Assembly: GCF_943193215.1 (NCBI RefSeq)
Contig: NZ_CALPDH010000026.1
Coordinates: 19,684 to 83,683 of the forward strand
Length of the DNA stretch: 64,000 nt
Reading direction: 5' to 3'
Source of the DNA: Acetatifactor aquisgranensis
GTDB lineage: Bacteria > Bacillota > Clostridia > Lachnospirales > Lachnospiraceae
The position numbers and the translations under genes were made by a program. Shown piece after piece: positions 44,007-54,251 of this stretch (positions are counted from its first letter, which is position 1; every line of letters begins with the position of its first letter). Below the pieces are notes generated by a model, which saw only the letters and a program-made list of their open reading frames with translations, had not been told where the DNA came from and did no database searches.

Positions 44007-45622
44007 TCTGTGCCATATATTTCTTCACGGTATGCCACGCCATAGCAGGCATCGGCATGCACCGTTATATAACCGAGCTCTTGGAAGAGATTCTCTGTCA
44101 TATGGGGATATACGTATACGACAGGGTCTTTCTCCAGCGCCTCAGGGTCTGTGGGAGGCAGCGCCCCTATTTGATACCTGCCGAAACGCGTTACCTCCAT
44201 GAAGCGGGGATCTCCGGCATATGTCACTGTCTCTGAAAATTCATCAGGCGGAATCTGCGCATGGAGCATGATGTTGGCATAATTCAATGCTATTACGGAT
44301 ATGTCTTCGACTGCCAGGTCTTGTGCATATGCGAGGGCATCCTCATACCGGTACAGGTTCATATGTGAGACCCATGGATTCCCATAGGCATCGTAGTCAA
44401 TGGGATAGGTCGCCTGATAATAGATATAATAGCCAAAACATGCCGTATATGCGCATGTCATTGCGGTGACGAAAAGAGTCTTTTTGTTTTTGAAGAGGCC
44501 TCCAAGCCACCAGATTCCTATCCCGCCGTACAGAATGACAGGGATATGGATATAATTCACTTTATGGAAGTATACGGAATCGATGCTGCATCCTACCAGA
44601 AAAGCAGCGCCGAACCATATTGCCAGCAAAAAATGTACTGGCAGCTCCTTTTTTTGAAAAATCCATTGGAAGAATATTTTCAAGTGATACAGCAGGCCCA
44701 ACAGGACAAAGGGCGTGGAGATATAATAATAAGAGCCGACTTTGGCGTTGCTGATATACCATCTGTCGTCGTATTGTTTGAGCAGCATTTCTATGAGTGA
44801 GAGAATCCGCTGTTTGATGACCCATGTGTGCAGGGACATTTCCTCTGTCCGCAGTGCCGGCAGTTTCGGAATGGAAAACAACTTCGTCCGGATTTCTGGT
44901 ATCAGCCCAAAGTTTACGGCCAGAAACAGAAGCAGCGGCAGGGCCATAAGGAACAGCAAAAGAAATGCCAGAAAGAAATCCCGGCTGAACATTATTTTTT
45001 TGCAGAAAAAAATCAGGCAGAGCACCAGAATCAATGGAATCAGCAGCCAGGTCAGCGCATAGCAGTACAGAGTCAGCCCCCAAAAAAGAACCGCTCCCCA
45101 AAGACTTTTCAAATGGCCGTTTAAATACCGACAGAAAAAGAACATGGCAAACAGGAGCATGGCAACTGCCAGATTGCAGTCCATGCCAAAGCGCGACTGC
45201 TGGATATGCCATGGATTGATGGCCAGAAAGAAAGCGAAAAGCGTGCCCATCCATTTGGAGCGGAACATTTCTTTTCCCAGCCCGTATGCGGCAGGGATGG
45301 AAAGGCATCCCAAGATTGCCTGAGGAAGCCGGATCGTGGTCACCGACACTCCGAACAATGCAAAAAAAGGCATGGTGAAATAGGAATAAAGCACGCTCAT
45401 TCCGCTGCCCCAGGCAGTATAATAGACAGGCCTGGTATAGCCCAGGGAATCGAGTCCATAATGCATGACGGCCCATGAATTATATGCTGAATATGCTTCA
45501 TCCTGATGCAGACCCATGGGGCGGCTGCCCAGATACAGTAATCTGGCAAGGCTTCCGAGCAGTACAGTGAGCATCAGCCAGCATTCCGGGGTACGAATCC
45601 ATTTCTTGCAATTTTCTTTCAT
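44003..45622 (-). CDS. GT39/PMT-like membrane glycosyltransferase
   Basis: A 539-residue GT-C enzyme of the ArnT/PMT (GT39/GT83) type. The first outside loop holds LHQDEAYSAYNSW with the Asp-Glu pair typical of the active site. About eleven helices follow, then a C-terminal outside domain of about 130 residues. Expected activity is transfer of a sugar from a polyprenyl phosphate donor to a cell-surface acceptor. ATG 45622 follows GGAGG. It is divergent from the next gene. Confidence 0.8.
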   Translation of the reverse strand: MKENCKKWIRTPECWLMLTVLLGSLARLLYLGSRPMGLHQDEAYSAYNSWAVMHYGLDSLGYTRPVYYTAWGSGMSVLYSYFTMPFFALFGVSVTTIRLPQAILGCLSIPAAYGLGKEMFRSKWMGTLFAFFLAINPWHIQQSRFGMDCNLAVAMLLFAMFFFCRYLNGHLKSLWGAVLFWGLTLYCYALTWLLIPLILVLCLIFFCKKIMFSRDFFLAFLLLFLMALPLLLFLAVNFGLIPEIRTKLFSIPKLPALRTEEMSLHTWVIKQRILSLIEMLLKQYDDRWYISNAKVGSYYYISTPFVLLGLLYHLKIFFQWIFQKKELPVHFLLAIWFGAAFLVGCSIDSVYFHKVNYIHIPVILYGGIGIWWLGGLFKNKKTLFVTAMTCAYTACFGYYIYYQATYPIDYDAYGNPWVSHMNLYRYEDALAYAQDLAVEDISVIALNYANIMLHAQIPPDEFSETVTYAGDPRFMEVTRFGRYQIGALPPTDPEALEKDPVVYVYPHMTENLFQELGYITVHADACYGVAYREEIYGTD

Positions 45623-45691
45623 TTGGGGTATCCTCCATTGCCTTTGATATTCATTTTATCTTCTCTCTCTGTAAAAGTAAAGTCGAATTGC

Positions 45692-45720
45692 TTGTGGTAT
45701 CACAGGCATTGTGCTATAAT
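45692..45720 (+). promoter_or_regulatory. Promoter of the second GT-C-like operon
   Basis: TTGTGG (45692-45697), 17-bp spacer, TATAAT (45715-45720), 41 bp upstream of the ATG at 45761. Confidence 0.65.
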
Positions 45721-45760
45721 GTGCCATATTACTTGTGGAAATAGAAGAAGGAATGTGGAG

Positions 45761-47329
45761 ATGAAAAAGCAGAGGATGATAAGCGGAGTGGTTCTGGGAA
45801 TTCTTCCGCTGATTTTATGTGTCATATATTGTGCGGTATACGGAAAAAATCTCTGGGACATTTATCTGCCGAATTCCTATTGGAATGACGAGCTGTTATA
45901 TTTCAAGCAGGTAGAGGGAATCTTGAAAGGCGGCGTACCCGGCGGTTATTTTGGATATGATGAGAGCCGAGCGGCGGTGCTGTCCTTTGCCGTATGGAGC
46001 CCTGTTTTGATGATGCCATGGGTCATCTGGGGAAAAGTGTTCGGATGGAATTTCTTTTCGCCGGTTTTATGTAATCTGATTTGCATGATGGCAGGGATGG
46101 CAGCATTTGGCTATCTGGCCAGACCTGCCAGAAAGCAGCTGGCTGCCATTGCCGCGCTTTTTGGAGCATTCACTCCTTTCACGAGATTTATCATGTCCTG
46201 TACGCCGGAAGCTTTTTGCTGTGCCCTGATATTATGGTATATGGGATGCCTGTTCGCATATGAGAGAGAGGGAACAAAAGGATATCTGTGGCAAATGCAT
46301 TTCATCGCAGGAATCCTGACCTTGATGCGTCCTTATTTCCTGCTGTTTTTGCTGTACCCTGCCGCAGCGGTGAAAAAGCACGGAAAAATGAAATGTATGG
46401 CGATGGGCGGAAGCAGCCTCCTTTTCCTGGCAGGGTATGTGCTGACGAAGAGATTTTTGAGCACGGATTATTTGTTCAATGCTCTGGAAATCTCTTTTTT
46501 AGAGGCATTCCGGGAGCAGGGACTGGTGGCGGGACTGCAGGAATTCTGGCAGCAGAGCGTAGGAGGCGCCAGGGATCTGAAAAATTTTCTGCGCGCGGCC
46601 CTGCAGTATGGAAACTGCGCGGGAAGCATGTACGCAGTATATGGAATGACAGGGGTAATGCTTCTTGCTGTAGTGATTGTGGAATGGAAAAACAGGAAAA
46701 GAGGAAATTATTGCAGGCTGGCGCTGCTGACAGCGGCCGCTTATGTGGCCATGATGGCGGCGATATTTTACATATATGCCCTGAATGAGGGATCACGGCA
46801 TCTGATGTCTTTCCTGCTGGCAGGCTTTCTGGTATTGGGCATGTATTCTGCAAGGATTGCGGACAAGGCTGTCCAGATAATGCTCTGCGGCGTTATCTGC
46901 CTTTTCTTCCTGATAAAGCCCGGAGTGCCCTATGACAGACTGCCGCCTTTCCGGGAGGAGAAGCTGGCGGAGGACATCGAAGCCATGCGGGAAGTCCTTT
47001 CGGAGAAGATGGAATGTACATCCGGCATCGGATGGGAAAATACAGTAATCTGGCTTGCCTACGATATTGTAGGCGAAGAGATTGTGACAGAGCAATGGCA
47101 GCAGCTGTATGCGCTGCCGGAAGGCTTCGGCATCAATTATTGTTCGCAGCCCTATGTGCTGGAGCATATAGACGTCTTACAGCCGCGCTATATTGCCGCA
47201 GTTCCCGGCGGACAGATAGAAGAGCTGCTGCTGGAAAGAGGAGCTGTCCTGCTTGCGGAAAATGAACAGATAGCAGTCTATCGGTATGACGCGGCAGGCC
47301 GGAAAGAAGAGCAGAGGGAAAAAGGATAA
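45761..47329 (+). CDS. Polytopic membrane protein, GT-C-like
   Basis: A 522-residue protein with about eleven membrane helices. The first outside loop contains SYWNDELLYFKQVEG, an Asp-Glu motif in the GT-C active-site position, and the C-terminal 110 residues are soluble and outside. No named family recognised. I chose ATG 45761 over a longer frame because the longer version would run across the predicted promoter. It is 18 bp from the next gene, which is probably cotranscribed. Confidence 0.72.
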   Translation: MKKQRMISGVVLGILPLILCVIYCAVYGKNLWDIYLPNSYWNDELLYFKQVEGILKGGVPGGYFGYDESRAAVLSFAVWSPVLMMPWVIWGKVFGWNFFSPVLCNLICMMAGMAAFGYLARPARKQLAAIAALFGAFTPFTRFIMSCTPEAFCCALILWYMGCLFAYEREGTKGYLWQMHFIAGILTLMRPYFLLFLLYPAAAVKKHGKMKCMAMGGSSLLFLAGYVLTKRFLSTDYLFNALEISFLEAFREQGLVAGLQEFWQQSVGGARDLKNFLRAALQYGNCAGSMYAVYGMTGVMLLAVVIVEWKNRKRGNYCRLALLTAAAYVAMMAAIFYIYALNEGSRHLMSFLLAGFLVLGMYSARIADKAVQIMLCGVICLFFLIKPGVPYDRLPPFREEKLAEDIEAMREVLSEKMECTSGIGWENTVIWLAYDIVGEEIVTEQWQQLYALPEGFGINYCSQPYVLEHIDVLQPRYIAAVPGGQIEELLLERGAVLLAENEQIAVYRYDAAGRKEEQREKG

Positions 47330-47347
47330 GGGGGAAGTTGGCCTGAA

Positions 47348-49144
47348 ATGCAGGAAAAGACACCGCTGCATAACTGCGGCGAAAAATGGATTAATCGATT
47401 CTGCAGATTGCTCTGCTGGATAGACAGCAGGAAACTGTGGTGGGTTGGGATAGTATTGCTCGCCGCTGTCATGGTGCCCCATGTCCGGCTGGGGGAGGGC
47501 AGTGTGTTTGTGGTGCATGACCAGCTGGACGAGTCCCTGATGAATTATGTGCTGACAGCCAGACATCCCGGCGAGGCCGTCATTCCGGAGATGCTGGGGG
47601 GTATCAGCGCCAGCGGACTGCAGCCGGCCGCGGTGCTCTTTCTGCCGCTGTATCGGTTCCTGCCGGCTTTCCACGCTTTCATGGCCTCTTATGCTATCAT
47701 GATTCTGTGCGGCTTTTTGGGAATGTATCTGGCAGTTAAGAAGTTGACGGACAGCAGCATCCTGGCGGTGATTTCCGGGGGATGCTTTTGTATGTTGCCT
47801 GCGTATCCGATTTATGGGCTTACTCAGATGGGGCTGCCTTTATTGCTCTATGGGTATCTGTGCCTGAGAGAAGGCAGAAAAGTAAAGACAGCCCTTTTCC
47901 TGACGGTTTTCTTTGGACTGACCAGCCATCTGGTGTGTACGGGCTATGGGGCTCTCGGCTTCTGGGCCCTGGGGATTTTGTGGGATTTTCTGCACCGGAA
48001 TAAGGAAAAAGCAAGGCGCTGCATGGCGGGCTTTGGAGCCTTGCTGGCCGTCTATATTGTGACGAATTACCGGCTTTTTCTGGAATTGCTGCTGGGGCAG
48101 GGGAACTACGTGAGCCATCGGGAGGAACTGGTGAACGGAGAACTGCCTTTCTGGGAGACAGTGAGGGACGTGTTCCTCAACAGCGGACAACATGCGCCTT
48201 CGTATCACAGAGAGCTGATTCTGCCCATTGTGCTGGGGCTGCTGCTTTTCGGCTGCCTGTATCCCAGGCTGTGCGCCGAGGCGCGGAAAGACTATCAGCG
48301 CGCTCTTGCGGGTGTGGCTGTACTTGCGGGAATCGCGGTGTTCTATGGAATCTGCAAGTGGAAACCAGTGGTGGACTGGAAAAACAGCATGAGCGGGTTC
48401 CTGCGCTATTTTCAGGCGGAACGCTTTTATTGGTTCTATCCGGCGGGCTGGTATCTGGAACTTGCGCTGACTTTCAGTGTCTGGCGGCGGCAGCTGCAGG
48501 CGGGAGGGAAAAGCCGCAGGCCGGCGGCAGCGCTTGGCAGGGTATTGCTGCCCTGTCTGGTGCTGGCGGCAGTGATGCTGCCCCATGGGGATATTGTTCT
48601 GCACAATTCCTATTTCTATATGAATGTGAACCAGTACAACAACGGCTCTGACATTACGGGATATATTTCCTGGGAAAGCTTTTATTCCGAAGAGCTGATG
48701 GCGCAGCTGGACGAGGCCATTGGCCGGGAGCCGGGCTCCTACCGGGTGGCCCATTTGGGCATTAGCCCCGCGCCTGCCCTGATGCACGGTTTCTATACGG
48801 TGGACGGCTACTCCAACAATTATCCGTTAGAGTACAAGCATGCTTTCCGACAGGTCATTGAGGCAGAACTGGACAAGGATGGGGAAAGCGAAGTATATTT
48901 TGACAAGTGGGGCAGCCGCTGCTACCTGTTCAATTCCCAGACAGGCGGCTACTGGATGATGAAAAAAGACAGCAGTGTCCAATATGAAGGACTGGAGTTC
49001 GATATGGAGGCGCTGAAAGGCCTGGGCTGTGAGTACCTTTTTTCCGGAGGGGAGATCCTGGACGCGGAGAGGATGGGGCTTACCCCCATGGGATACTTCG
49101 AGACGGAGGATTCCTACTGGGGCATCTGGCTGTATTCTCTGTAA
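47348..49144 (+). CDS. Polytopic membrane protein resembling DUF6044/YfhO-type proteins
   Basis: A 598-residue protein with about eleven helices and an outside C-terminal domain of about 170 residues. The first loop has VFVVHDQLDESLMNYVL, which resembles DUF6044 proteins and again places Asp and Glu at the GT-C active-site position. ATG 47348 follows GGGGGAAG. It is the second gene of a pair. Its function is unknown; involvement in surface polysaccharide or teichoic acid decoration is an inference. Confidence 0.7.
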   Translation: MQEKTPLHNCGEKWINRFCRLLCWIDSRKLWWVGIVLLAAVMVPHVRLGEGSVFVVHDQLDESLMNYVLTARHPGEAVIPEMLGGISASGLQPAAVLFLPLYRFLPAFHAFMASYAIMILCGFLGMYLAVKKLTDSSILAVISGGCFCMLPAYPIYGLTQMGLPLLLYGYLCLREGRKVKTALFLTVFFGLTSHLVCTGYGALGFWALGILWDFLHRNKEKARRCMAGFGALLAVYIVTNYRLFLELLLGQGNYVSHREELVNGELPFWETVRDVFLNSGQHAPSYHRELILPIVLGLLLFGCLYPRLCAEARKDYQRALAGVAVLAGIAVFYGICKWKPVVDWKNSMSGFLRYFQAERFYWFYPAGWYLELALTFSVWRRQLQAGGKSRRPAAALGRVLLPCLVLAAVMLPHGDIVLHNSYFYMNVNQYNNGSDITGYISWESFYSEELMAQLDEAIGREPGSYRVAHLGISPAPALMHGFYTVDGYSNNYPLEYKHAFRQVIEAELDKDGESEVYFDKWGSRCYLFNSQTGGYWMMKKDSSVQYEGLEFDMEALKGLGCEYLFSGGEILDAERMGLTPMGYFETEDSYWGIWLYSL

Positions 49145-49403
49145 AGCTGCCTGTAACCAAGCGATTCTATGATATATTTGCTATATGCAATTATGACTAT
49201 AAGAAAGGCTTTCTTCTGGAAAATATTCATAAAAAATCAGAAAACAAACGAAAAATAACAATAAAAACTTGAACATATATCAAAATGTGCTATAATACCA
49301 TCATGTCCTACATGTCAAACAATACATACTCAGAAACTTTGCTTTGAATCGGGATTATGACAACGGAGCCAGAAAAGGATGGCTCGGCGCACAGGAGGTT
49401 GCT
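49145..49403 (+). promoter_or_regulatory. GH38 upstream region: promoter and two dyads
   Basis: TTGAAC (49269-49274), 16-bp spacer, TATAAT (49291-49296). Dyad AAGAAAG-G-CTTTCTT spans 49201-49215, 54 bp before the -35. A second dyad, CATGT-CCT-ACATG (49302-49314), overlaps the expected start site, a repressor-like position. AT content is high throughout. Confidence 0.6.
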
Positions 49404-52253
49404 ATGGCAAGTATTGTTGAGAAATTTGTAAAACTGAAGACATCCATCGGCGGGAACCGGGAGAAGACCAGATACGAAGATACTTTCGGAATGCCAAAAG
49501 AAGAACAGGCCCATATCACGCGCCCCAATAAGGCGAACAACAGAATCATCAGCGAACTGGAGTTTGCCATCCATGTCTCGGAGGAGGCGCAGGGGCGCTA
49601 TATGGGTGTCCTGGAGCAGGCATTGGATTTCCTGCTGGAGAAGATAGACGCCCAGGGCGTCCTCACCAATCAGGACTGTGATGCGGCGGAGGAGATCCTG
49701 GCCCCTATGGCGGAGGAGGCGAAGAGCTACAAGCTGATTCTGGCTGCCCATGCCCATATCGACATGAACTGGATGTGGAGCTTCAATGAGACCGTGGCGA
49801 TAACCCTGGCTACGTTTCGCTCCATCCTGAATATCATGGATCAGTACCCTGAATTCACCTATTCCCAGTCCCAGGGCGCGGTATACAAAATCGTGGAGGA
49901 ATACGATCCGGAACTGATGGAGGAAGTCAGGAAGAGAATCGCGGAGGGCCGCTGGGAAGTGACCGCCACCGCCTGGGTGGAGACGGACAAGAACATGCCC
50001 ACGGGAGAGTCCCTGCTGCGCCATATCCAGTACACAAAGGAGTACATGGAGCAGGTATGGGGCGTGGACAGGATGGAAGTGGATTTTTCGCCGGATACTT
50101 TCGGACACAGCGCCAATGTGCCTGAAATCGACAGGTTCGGCGAGGTGAAATACTATTATCACTGCCGGGGGAACGGAGGAAAGGAAATCCTCTACCGCTA
50201 CAAGGCGCCCTCGGGAAAAGAAGTCCTGACCTACAGGGAGCCCAACTGGTACAATGGCGCGATTACGCCCCACATGGCCGCAGGGTTCCCGGAGATCAGC
50301 AGGCGCTGCATGGGACTGCGCACGGGCCTGGTGGTCTACGGCGTGGGAGACCACGGCGGCGGCCCTACCAGGAGGGATGTGGAGCGGGCCCTGGAGATGA
50401 TGGAATGGCCCATTTACCCTCAGATAAAGTTCGGCACTTTCCATGAGTTCTTCCATGAGGCGGAAAGCGTGTGGGAGAAGCTGCCGGTAGTGGACCATGA
50501 ATTGAACTACTTTGCCCCCGGCTGCTACACCACCCAGAGCCGGATCAAGAGAGGGAACCGCCGCCTGGAGGCATCTCTGCTGGATGCGGAGGCCATGTCC
50601 GCCATGGCGGGAAAGCTGACCGGCTTCGGCTTTGCGAAAGAGAAAATGGAGAAAGCATGGAGGGATGTGCTGTTCACCCATTTCCATGATATCCTCACCG
50701 GATCCTGCGTGCAGGATTCCAGGGAACACGCCATGGGGCTGTTCCAGACCTCCATGGCCACAGCCAATACCCAGATTCAGAATGCCATGGCCTCCATCGG
50801 CCGCAATATCGACACATCCTCCATCAAGGTGGACGTAGATTCCTATTACAGCCAGTCCGAGGGAGCGGGCGCAGGCTACGGAATCGAGAACTTCGTGGGC
50901 GTACCCAGCACCGAGCGGGGCGGCGGGCACACGCGTATCTTCCATATCTTCAACACCCTGACATGGGAGCGGAGCCAGGCGGCGGAGCTCACCGTCTGGG
51001 ACTGGACGGGGGATCTGCGCCGTATCCGCGTGACGGATCAGGCGGGAAAAGAAATCCAATGCCAGCTGCTGGACGAGGAGATGCAGCAGTACTGGGATCA
51101 CAAGTATATCCGCGTGCTGGTGGACGTGACGGTGCCGGCCCTTGGATATACCACGGTGGTGCTCTCCGAGAAAGAGGCGGAAAAGTATCCTGCCTATCTG
51201 CAGGAGCGGGAGCATGTGGCCAAGATGTTTGACGATTATGAACTTGAAAATGAACGGCTTGCCGTCAGGATAGCCTCCTCGTCAGGGCGCATCGTATCTT
51301 TGGTTGACAAGGAGACCGGCGCGGAGCTGGTGGGATGTGACCGCGGCGCGGGCTTTACCTATATCGAGACGGAAACCGCTACCTCCAGCGCGTGGAATAT
51401 CGGCAGATATATCCGCGAGTTCCCTGTGGACCGCTGTCTGAGGACAGAGCGCGTGGCCGATGGCCCTCTGCGTGGGAGCGTGAAAGTGACCTGGCAGGTG
51501 GCGAATTCCAAGATAGAGACTATATACAGCCTGGATAAATATCAGTCCGCGGTGCGGATGGAGGTGAAAGCGGACTGGCATGAGTCGGGAAGCGAGATTA
51601 TCCCGGTTCTGGATTACCGTATCCCTCTGTCCTACGAGCCGGAGGATTATCAGTATGATATCCCCGCGGGCGTCATCCGCAGAAGCGCCCTGCACAATGA
51701 TGTGCCCGGCCTGCAGTACGGCCTGGCCAGGCGGCAGGAGAACGCTTGCGCCATCCTGATCAGCGACAGCAAATACGGCTACAGGGCGGAGGGGCAGAAG
51801 CTTGCCCTGACTCTGATTAACAGCTCTACCAGCCCGGATCCCTATCCGGAGAGGGGGATTCACAACATCACCCTGTGGCTGGGAGCCTGCGGCGCGGACG
51901 CCAAAGAGGCGGAGCAGATGGCCGTATCCTGCAACCACGCGCCTTTCTATCAGCCCTCCAACGCCCATCACGGCACGTTGCCCATGGAAAGCAGTTTCCT
52001 CAAGGCCGCGGCGGACCATACGGTGATTTCAGCCGTGCTGCCCGGGGAGGACGGCAGCGTATTGGTTCGGGCCTATGAGACGTCAGGAGAGAAAGAGGCG
52101 GTCAGCCTGCGCTTTGCCGCGGACGTGGCGAAAGCAAAAGCGGTCAACCTGTTCGGCAAGGAGCAGGACGCGGAGGTGACGGTTTCCGGAAACCAGGTCA
52201 CATTCGCGGTGGAGCCCTACGCGCTGGCTGAAGTGGAGATCCGTTTTGCCTGA
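49404..52253 (+). CDS. GH38 alpha-mannosidase (cytosolic)
   Basis: A 949-residue retaining alpha-mannosidase of family GH38. Zinc ligands H118 and D120 lie in AHAHIDMNW, the nucleophile is D231 in FSPDTFGHSANVPE, and the later zinc His is in FTHFHDILTG. A middle three-helix bundle and C-terminal beta domains follow (YALAEVEIRF at the end). No signal peptide. ATG 49404 follows AGGAGG; twenty in-frame codons upstream lack family similarity. It would remove alpha-1,2/1,3/1,6-linked mannose from imported glycans, together with the GH125 enzyme. Confidence 0.95.
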   Translation: MASIVEKFVKLKTSIGGNREKTRYEDTFGMPKEEQAHITRPNKANNRIISELEFAIHVSEEAQGRYMGVLEQALDFLLEKIDAQGVLTNQDCDAAEEILAPMAEEAKSYKLILAAHAHIDMNWMWSFNETVAITLATFRSILNIMDQYPEFTYSQSQGAVYKIVEEYDPELMEEVRKRIAEGRWEVTATAWVETDKNMPTGESLLRHIQYTKEYMEQVWGVDRMEVDFSPDTFGHSANVPEIDRFGEVKYYYHCRGNGGKEILYRYKAPSGKEVLTYREPNWYNGAITPHMAAGFPEISRRCMGLRTGLVVYGVGDHGGGPTRRDVERALEMMEWPIYPQIKFGTFHEFFHEAESVWEKLPVVDHELNYFAPGCYTTQSRIKRGNRRLEASLLDAEAMSAMAGKLTGFGFAKEKMEKAWRDVLFTHFHDILTGSCVQDSREHAMGLFQTSMATANTQIQNAMASIGRNIDTSSIKVDVDSYYSQSEGAGAGYGIENFVGVPSTERGGGHTRIFHIFNTLTWERSQAAELTVWDWTGDLRRIRVTDQAGKEIQCQLLDEEMQQYWDHKYIRVLVDVTVPALGYTTVVLSEKEAEKYPAYLQEREHVAKMFDDYELENERLAVRIASSSGRIVSLVDKETGAELVGCDRGAGFTYIETETATSSAWNIGRYIREFPVDRCLRTERVADGPLRGSVKVTWQVANSKIETIYSLDKYQSAVRMEVKADWHESGSEIIPVLDYRIPLSYEPEDYQYDIPAGVIRRSALHNDVPGLQYGLARRQENACAILISDSKYGYRAEGQKLALTLINSSTSPDPYPERGIHNITLWLGACGADAKEAEQMAVSCNHAPFYQPSNAHHGTLPMESSFLKAAADHTVISAVLPGEDGSVLVRAYETSGEKEAVSLRFAADVAKAKAVNLFGKEQDAEVTVSGNQVTFAVEPYALAEVEIRFA

Positions 52254-52311
52254 TGGGCGGAAGACAGATTTGATATGACAGAATAGAAAGAGAGGAAACT
52301 GGCATTTCGTT

Positions 52312-52341
52312 GCGTGCTGTTATAAGTTTATGACAGCACGC
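52312..52341 (+). terminator. Hairpin after the GH38 gene
   Basis: Nine-bp perfect stem GCGTGCTGT (52312-52320) with ACAGCACGC (52333-52341), twelve-base loop, followed by TTAGTATTAT. The tail is T-rich but interrupted, so readthrough into the ABC genes is possible. Confidence 0.6.
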
Positions 52342-52372
52342 TTAGTATTATAGGGAAAGGGAAGGGGCAAAA

Positions 52373-54217
52373 TTGAAAACGAAAGAAGTAATCTGGCGCA
52401 TCATAAAGTTTTTTTACAAGAAAATGCCGGCAGCCAGTGTTCTTTCCACGCTGGCATATGTGCTGGAGAATTTTCACGCAACAATCATGACGGTTTTGTC
52501 CGCATATTTTTTTGAAGAAGCTTATGGATATCTGGCAGGCAGTGGAAATGCTCAGGCCCTGTGGGGATGCGCGGCGCTGATTATCGGGTATTATTTGGTT
52601 TATCATATTGTGTATTCTCTGTCGAGTATCTGCATTAATGCCGGGGTCTATGAAAAGGCCCTGCACCTGTTGAATGACGACCTCGTTGAAACAGTATCAG
52701 GGATTTCACTGATTCAGTTTGAAGACGAGGAAACTCTCAAATGTAGAAAACGGGCAGAGGAATGTGTGAAAAATGAAAGGATACCGGGAATCTTTATGCT
52801 GACGACAGTGTTGATGACTTCAATAGCGGGGATTTTTTCATTGCTTGTAACCCTGGGGCTTTATCATCCTCTGCTGCCGATTGTGGCAGCCGCCAGTGTG
52901 GCGCAGTTTTTCCTGTCGGATTGGCTGCTGGAAAAAGAGGGCTATCGGTTGGAAGTGGCTTTGACACAAAAAAGAAGAAAGAGGGACTATATATGGTCGC
53001 TGTTTACGGATTTGGCGAGCGTCCGGGAAATGCGGGTCATGGGATTTACCGGCTATCTGGCGGAACGTTGGAAAACGGAGCGTGATGCGGTGAATGAGAA
53101 GCAATGGGAACTGGACAGGAAGAAGTCGCGTTATCATTTATTGTGTGATGCGATAATGACATTCGGGTATTTAACGGGTGTGGTGCTTTGTGTATTCTTG
53201 CTGCGCAAGAATGTGATATCCGTCGGGGTATTCGGTGCGTGTCTGGTTGCGTTTGCCAGTGTTCAGAAAGCCGTTGGCAATTTTTTCAGCTCTGTCGGGA
53301 GGCTTCCGGGTTTTGTGAGCCTGGCGGCGGATTATTTTACTTTCATAGATAAAAGGAGTGTGCAGGAGAGCAAATTACCGAAACTGCAGGAGAGGATTGA
53401 AGCCATTGAAGTAAAAAACGTGGATTTCCGGTATCCTCATAGTCAGAAGCTGTCGGTAAGGAACGCATCGCTGACGATACGCCGGGGTGAGGTAATCTCC
53501 CTGATCGGAGTCAACGGAAGTGGGAAAACGACTCTTGTAAAACTAATCCTGGGGATATACAATCCTGCGCAGGGAGAAGTCCTCTATAATGGTATAGACT
53601 TGGAAGGTCTGGACAAAAGTTCCATATACCAGCATACGGCGTTGTTATCGCAAGATTTTGCATTGTATCCGCTATCTCTTGATGAAAATATTGCTCTGGC
53701 AGATTTAAGTCATGTTGATGAAAAAGACCGTATCCAAGATGCATTAAAGCGGACCCACATGGATGGTGTGAGGGAGCGGACCACCGGAGAAGATGGGATT
53801 CTGGGGAAAGAGTTCGGGGGATTGGAGTTTTCCGGAGGACAGAAGCAGCGTCTGGCATTGAGCAGGGTATTATTTGCGGACAGGGAACTGATTATTCTGG
53901 ATGAACCGACTTCCGCATTGGATCCTCTTCAGGAAAATGCGATATTGGAGGAATTCCTCCGGCTGGCGGCGGGGCGCACGACCATTATCATTTCGCACCG
54001 CGTGGGACTGTGCCGGTATGTCGATAAAATCGCTGTAATGAAAGGCGGAACAGTAATAGAATGCGGAACCCATGAGGAATTGATGGCAGAAAAAGGAGAA
54101 TACGCGCTGCTTTATGATACGCAGAGCAAGTGGTACTTGGATTCCGCGGCATCCGATGATGAGAGGAACTGTAATGGTAAATTTTTTCGGTCAGACAATG
54201 TTGGAGAGGTGCTATAG
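52373..54217 (+). CDS. Second ABC exporter half-transporter, subunit 1 (TTG start)
   Basis: A 614-residue exporter half-molecule with membrane domain (about 1-330) and ATPase: Walker A GVNGSGKTT (K385), signature FSGGQKQR, Walker B LIILDEPTSALDP, H-loop IISHRVG. I accept TTG at 52373 because AAGGGG precedes it by five bases and the family N-terminus begins there; the next ATG is 17 codons in. No peptidase domain. It is more AT-rich than the flanking sugar genes. Partner follows 34 bp later. Cargo unknown. Confidence 0.88.
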   Translation: MKTKEVIWRIIKFFYKKMPAASVLSTLAYVLENFHATIMTVLSAYFFEEAYGYLAGSGNAQALWGCAALIIGYYLVYHIVYSLSSICINAGVYEKALHLLNDDLVETVSGISLIQFEDEETLKCRKRAEECVKNERIPGIFMLTTVLMTSIAGIFSLLVTLGLYHPLLPIVAAASVAQFFLSDWLLEKEGYRLEVALTQKRRKRDYIWSLFTDLASVREMRVMGFTGYLAERWKTERDAVNEKQWELDRKKSRYHLLCDAIMTFGYLTGVVLCVFLLRKNVISVGVFGACLVAFASVQKAVGNFFSSVGRLPGFVSLAADYFTFIDKRSVQESKLPKLQERIEAIEVKNVDFRYPHSQKLSVRNASLTIRRGEVISLIGVNGSGKTTLVKLILGIYNPAQGEVLYNGIDLEGLDKSSIYQHTALLSQDFALYPLSLDENIALADLSHVDEKDRIQDALKRTHMDGVRERTTGEDGILGKEFGGLEFSGGQKQRLALSRVLFADRELIILDEPTSALDPLQENAILEEFLRLAAGRTTIIISHRVGLCRYVDKIAVMKGGTVIECGTHEELMAEKGEYALLYDTQSKWYLDSAASDDERNCNGKFFRSDNVGEVL

Positions 54218-54251
54218 ATAGGATATCAACTTTAATCCAAGAGGTGCAATT

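Noticed and set aside
49308..51215. Long minus-strand frame over the GH38 gene
   Set aside because: Antisense to an intact GH38 catalytic domain; no family match or binding site.
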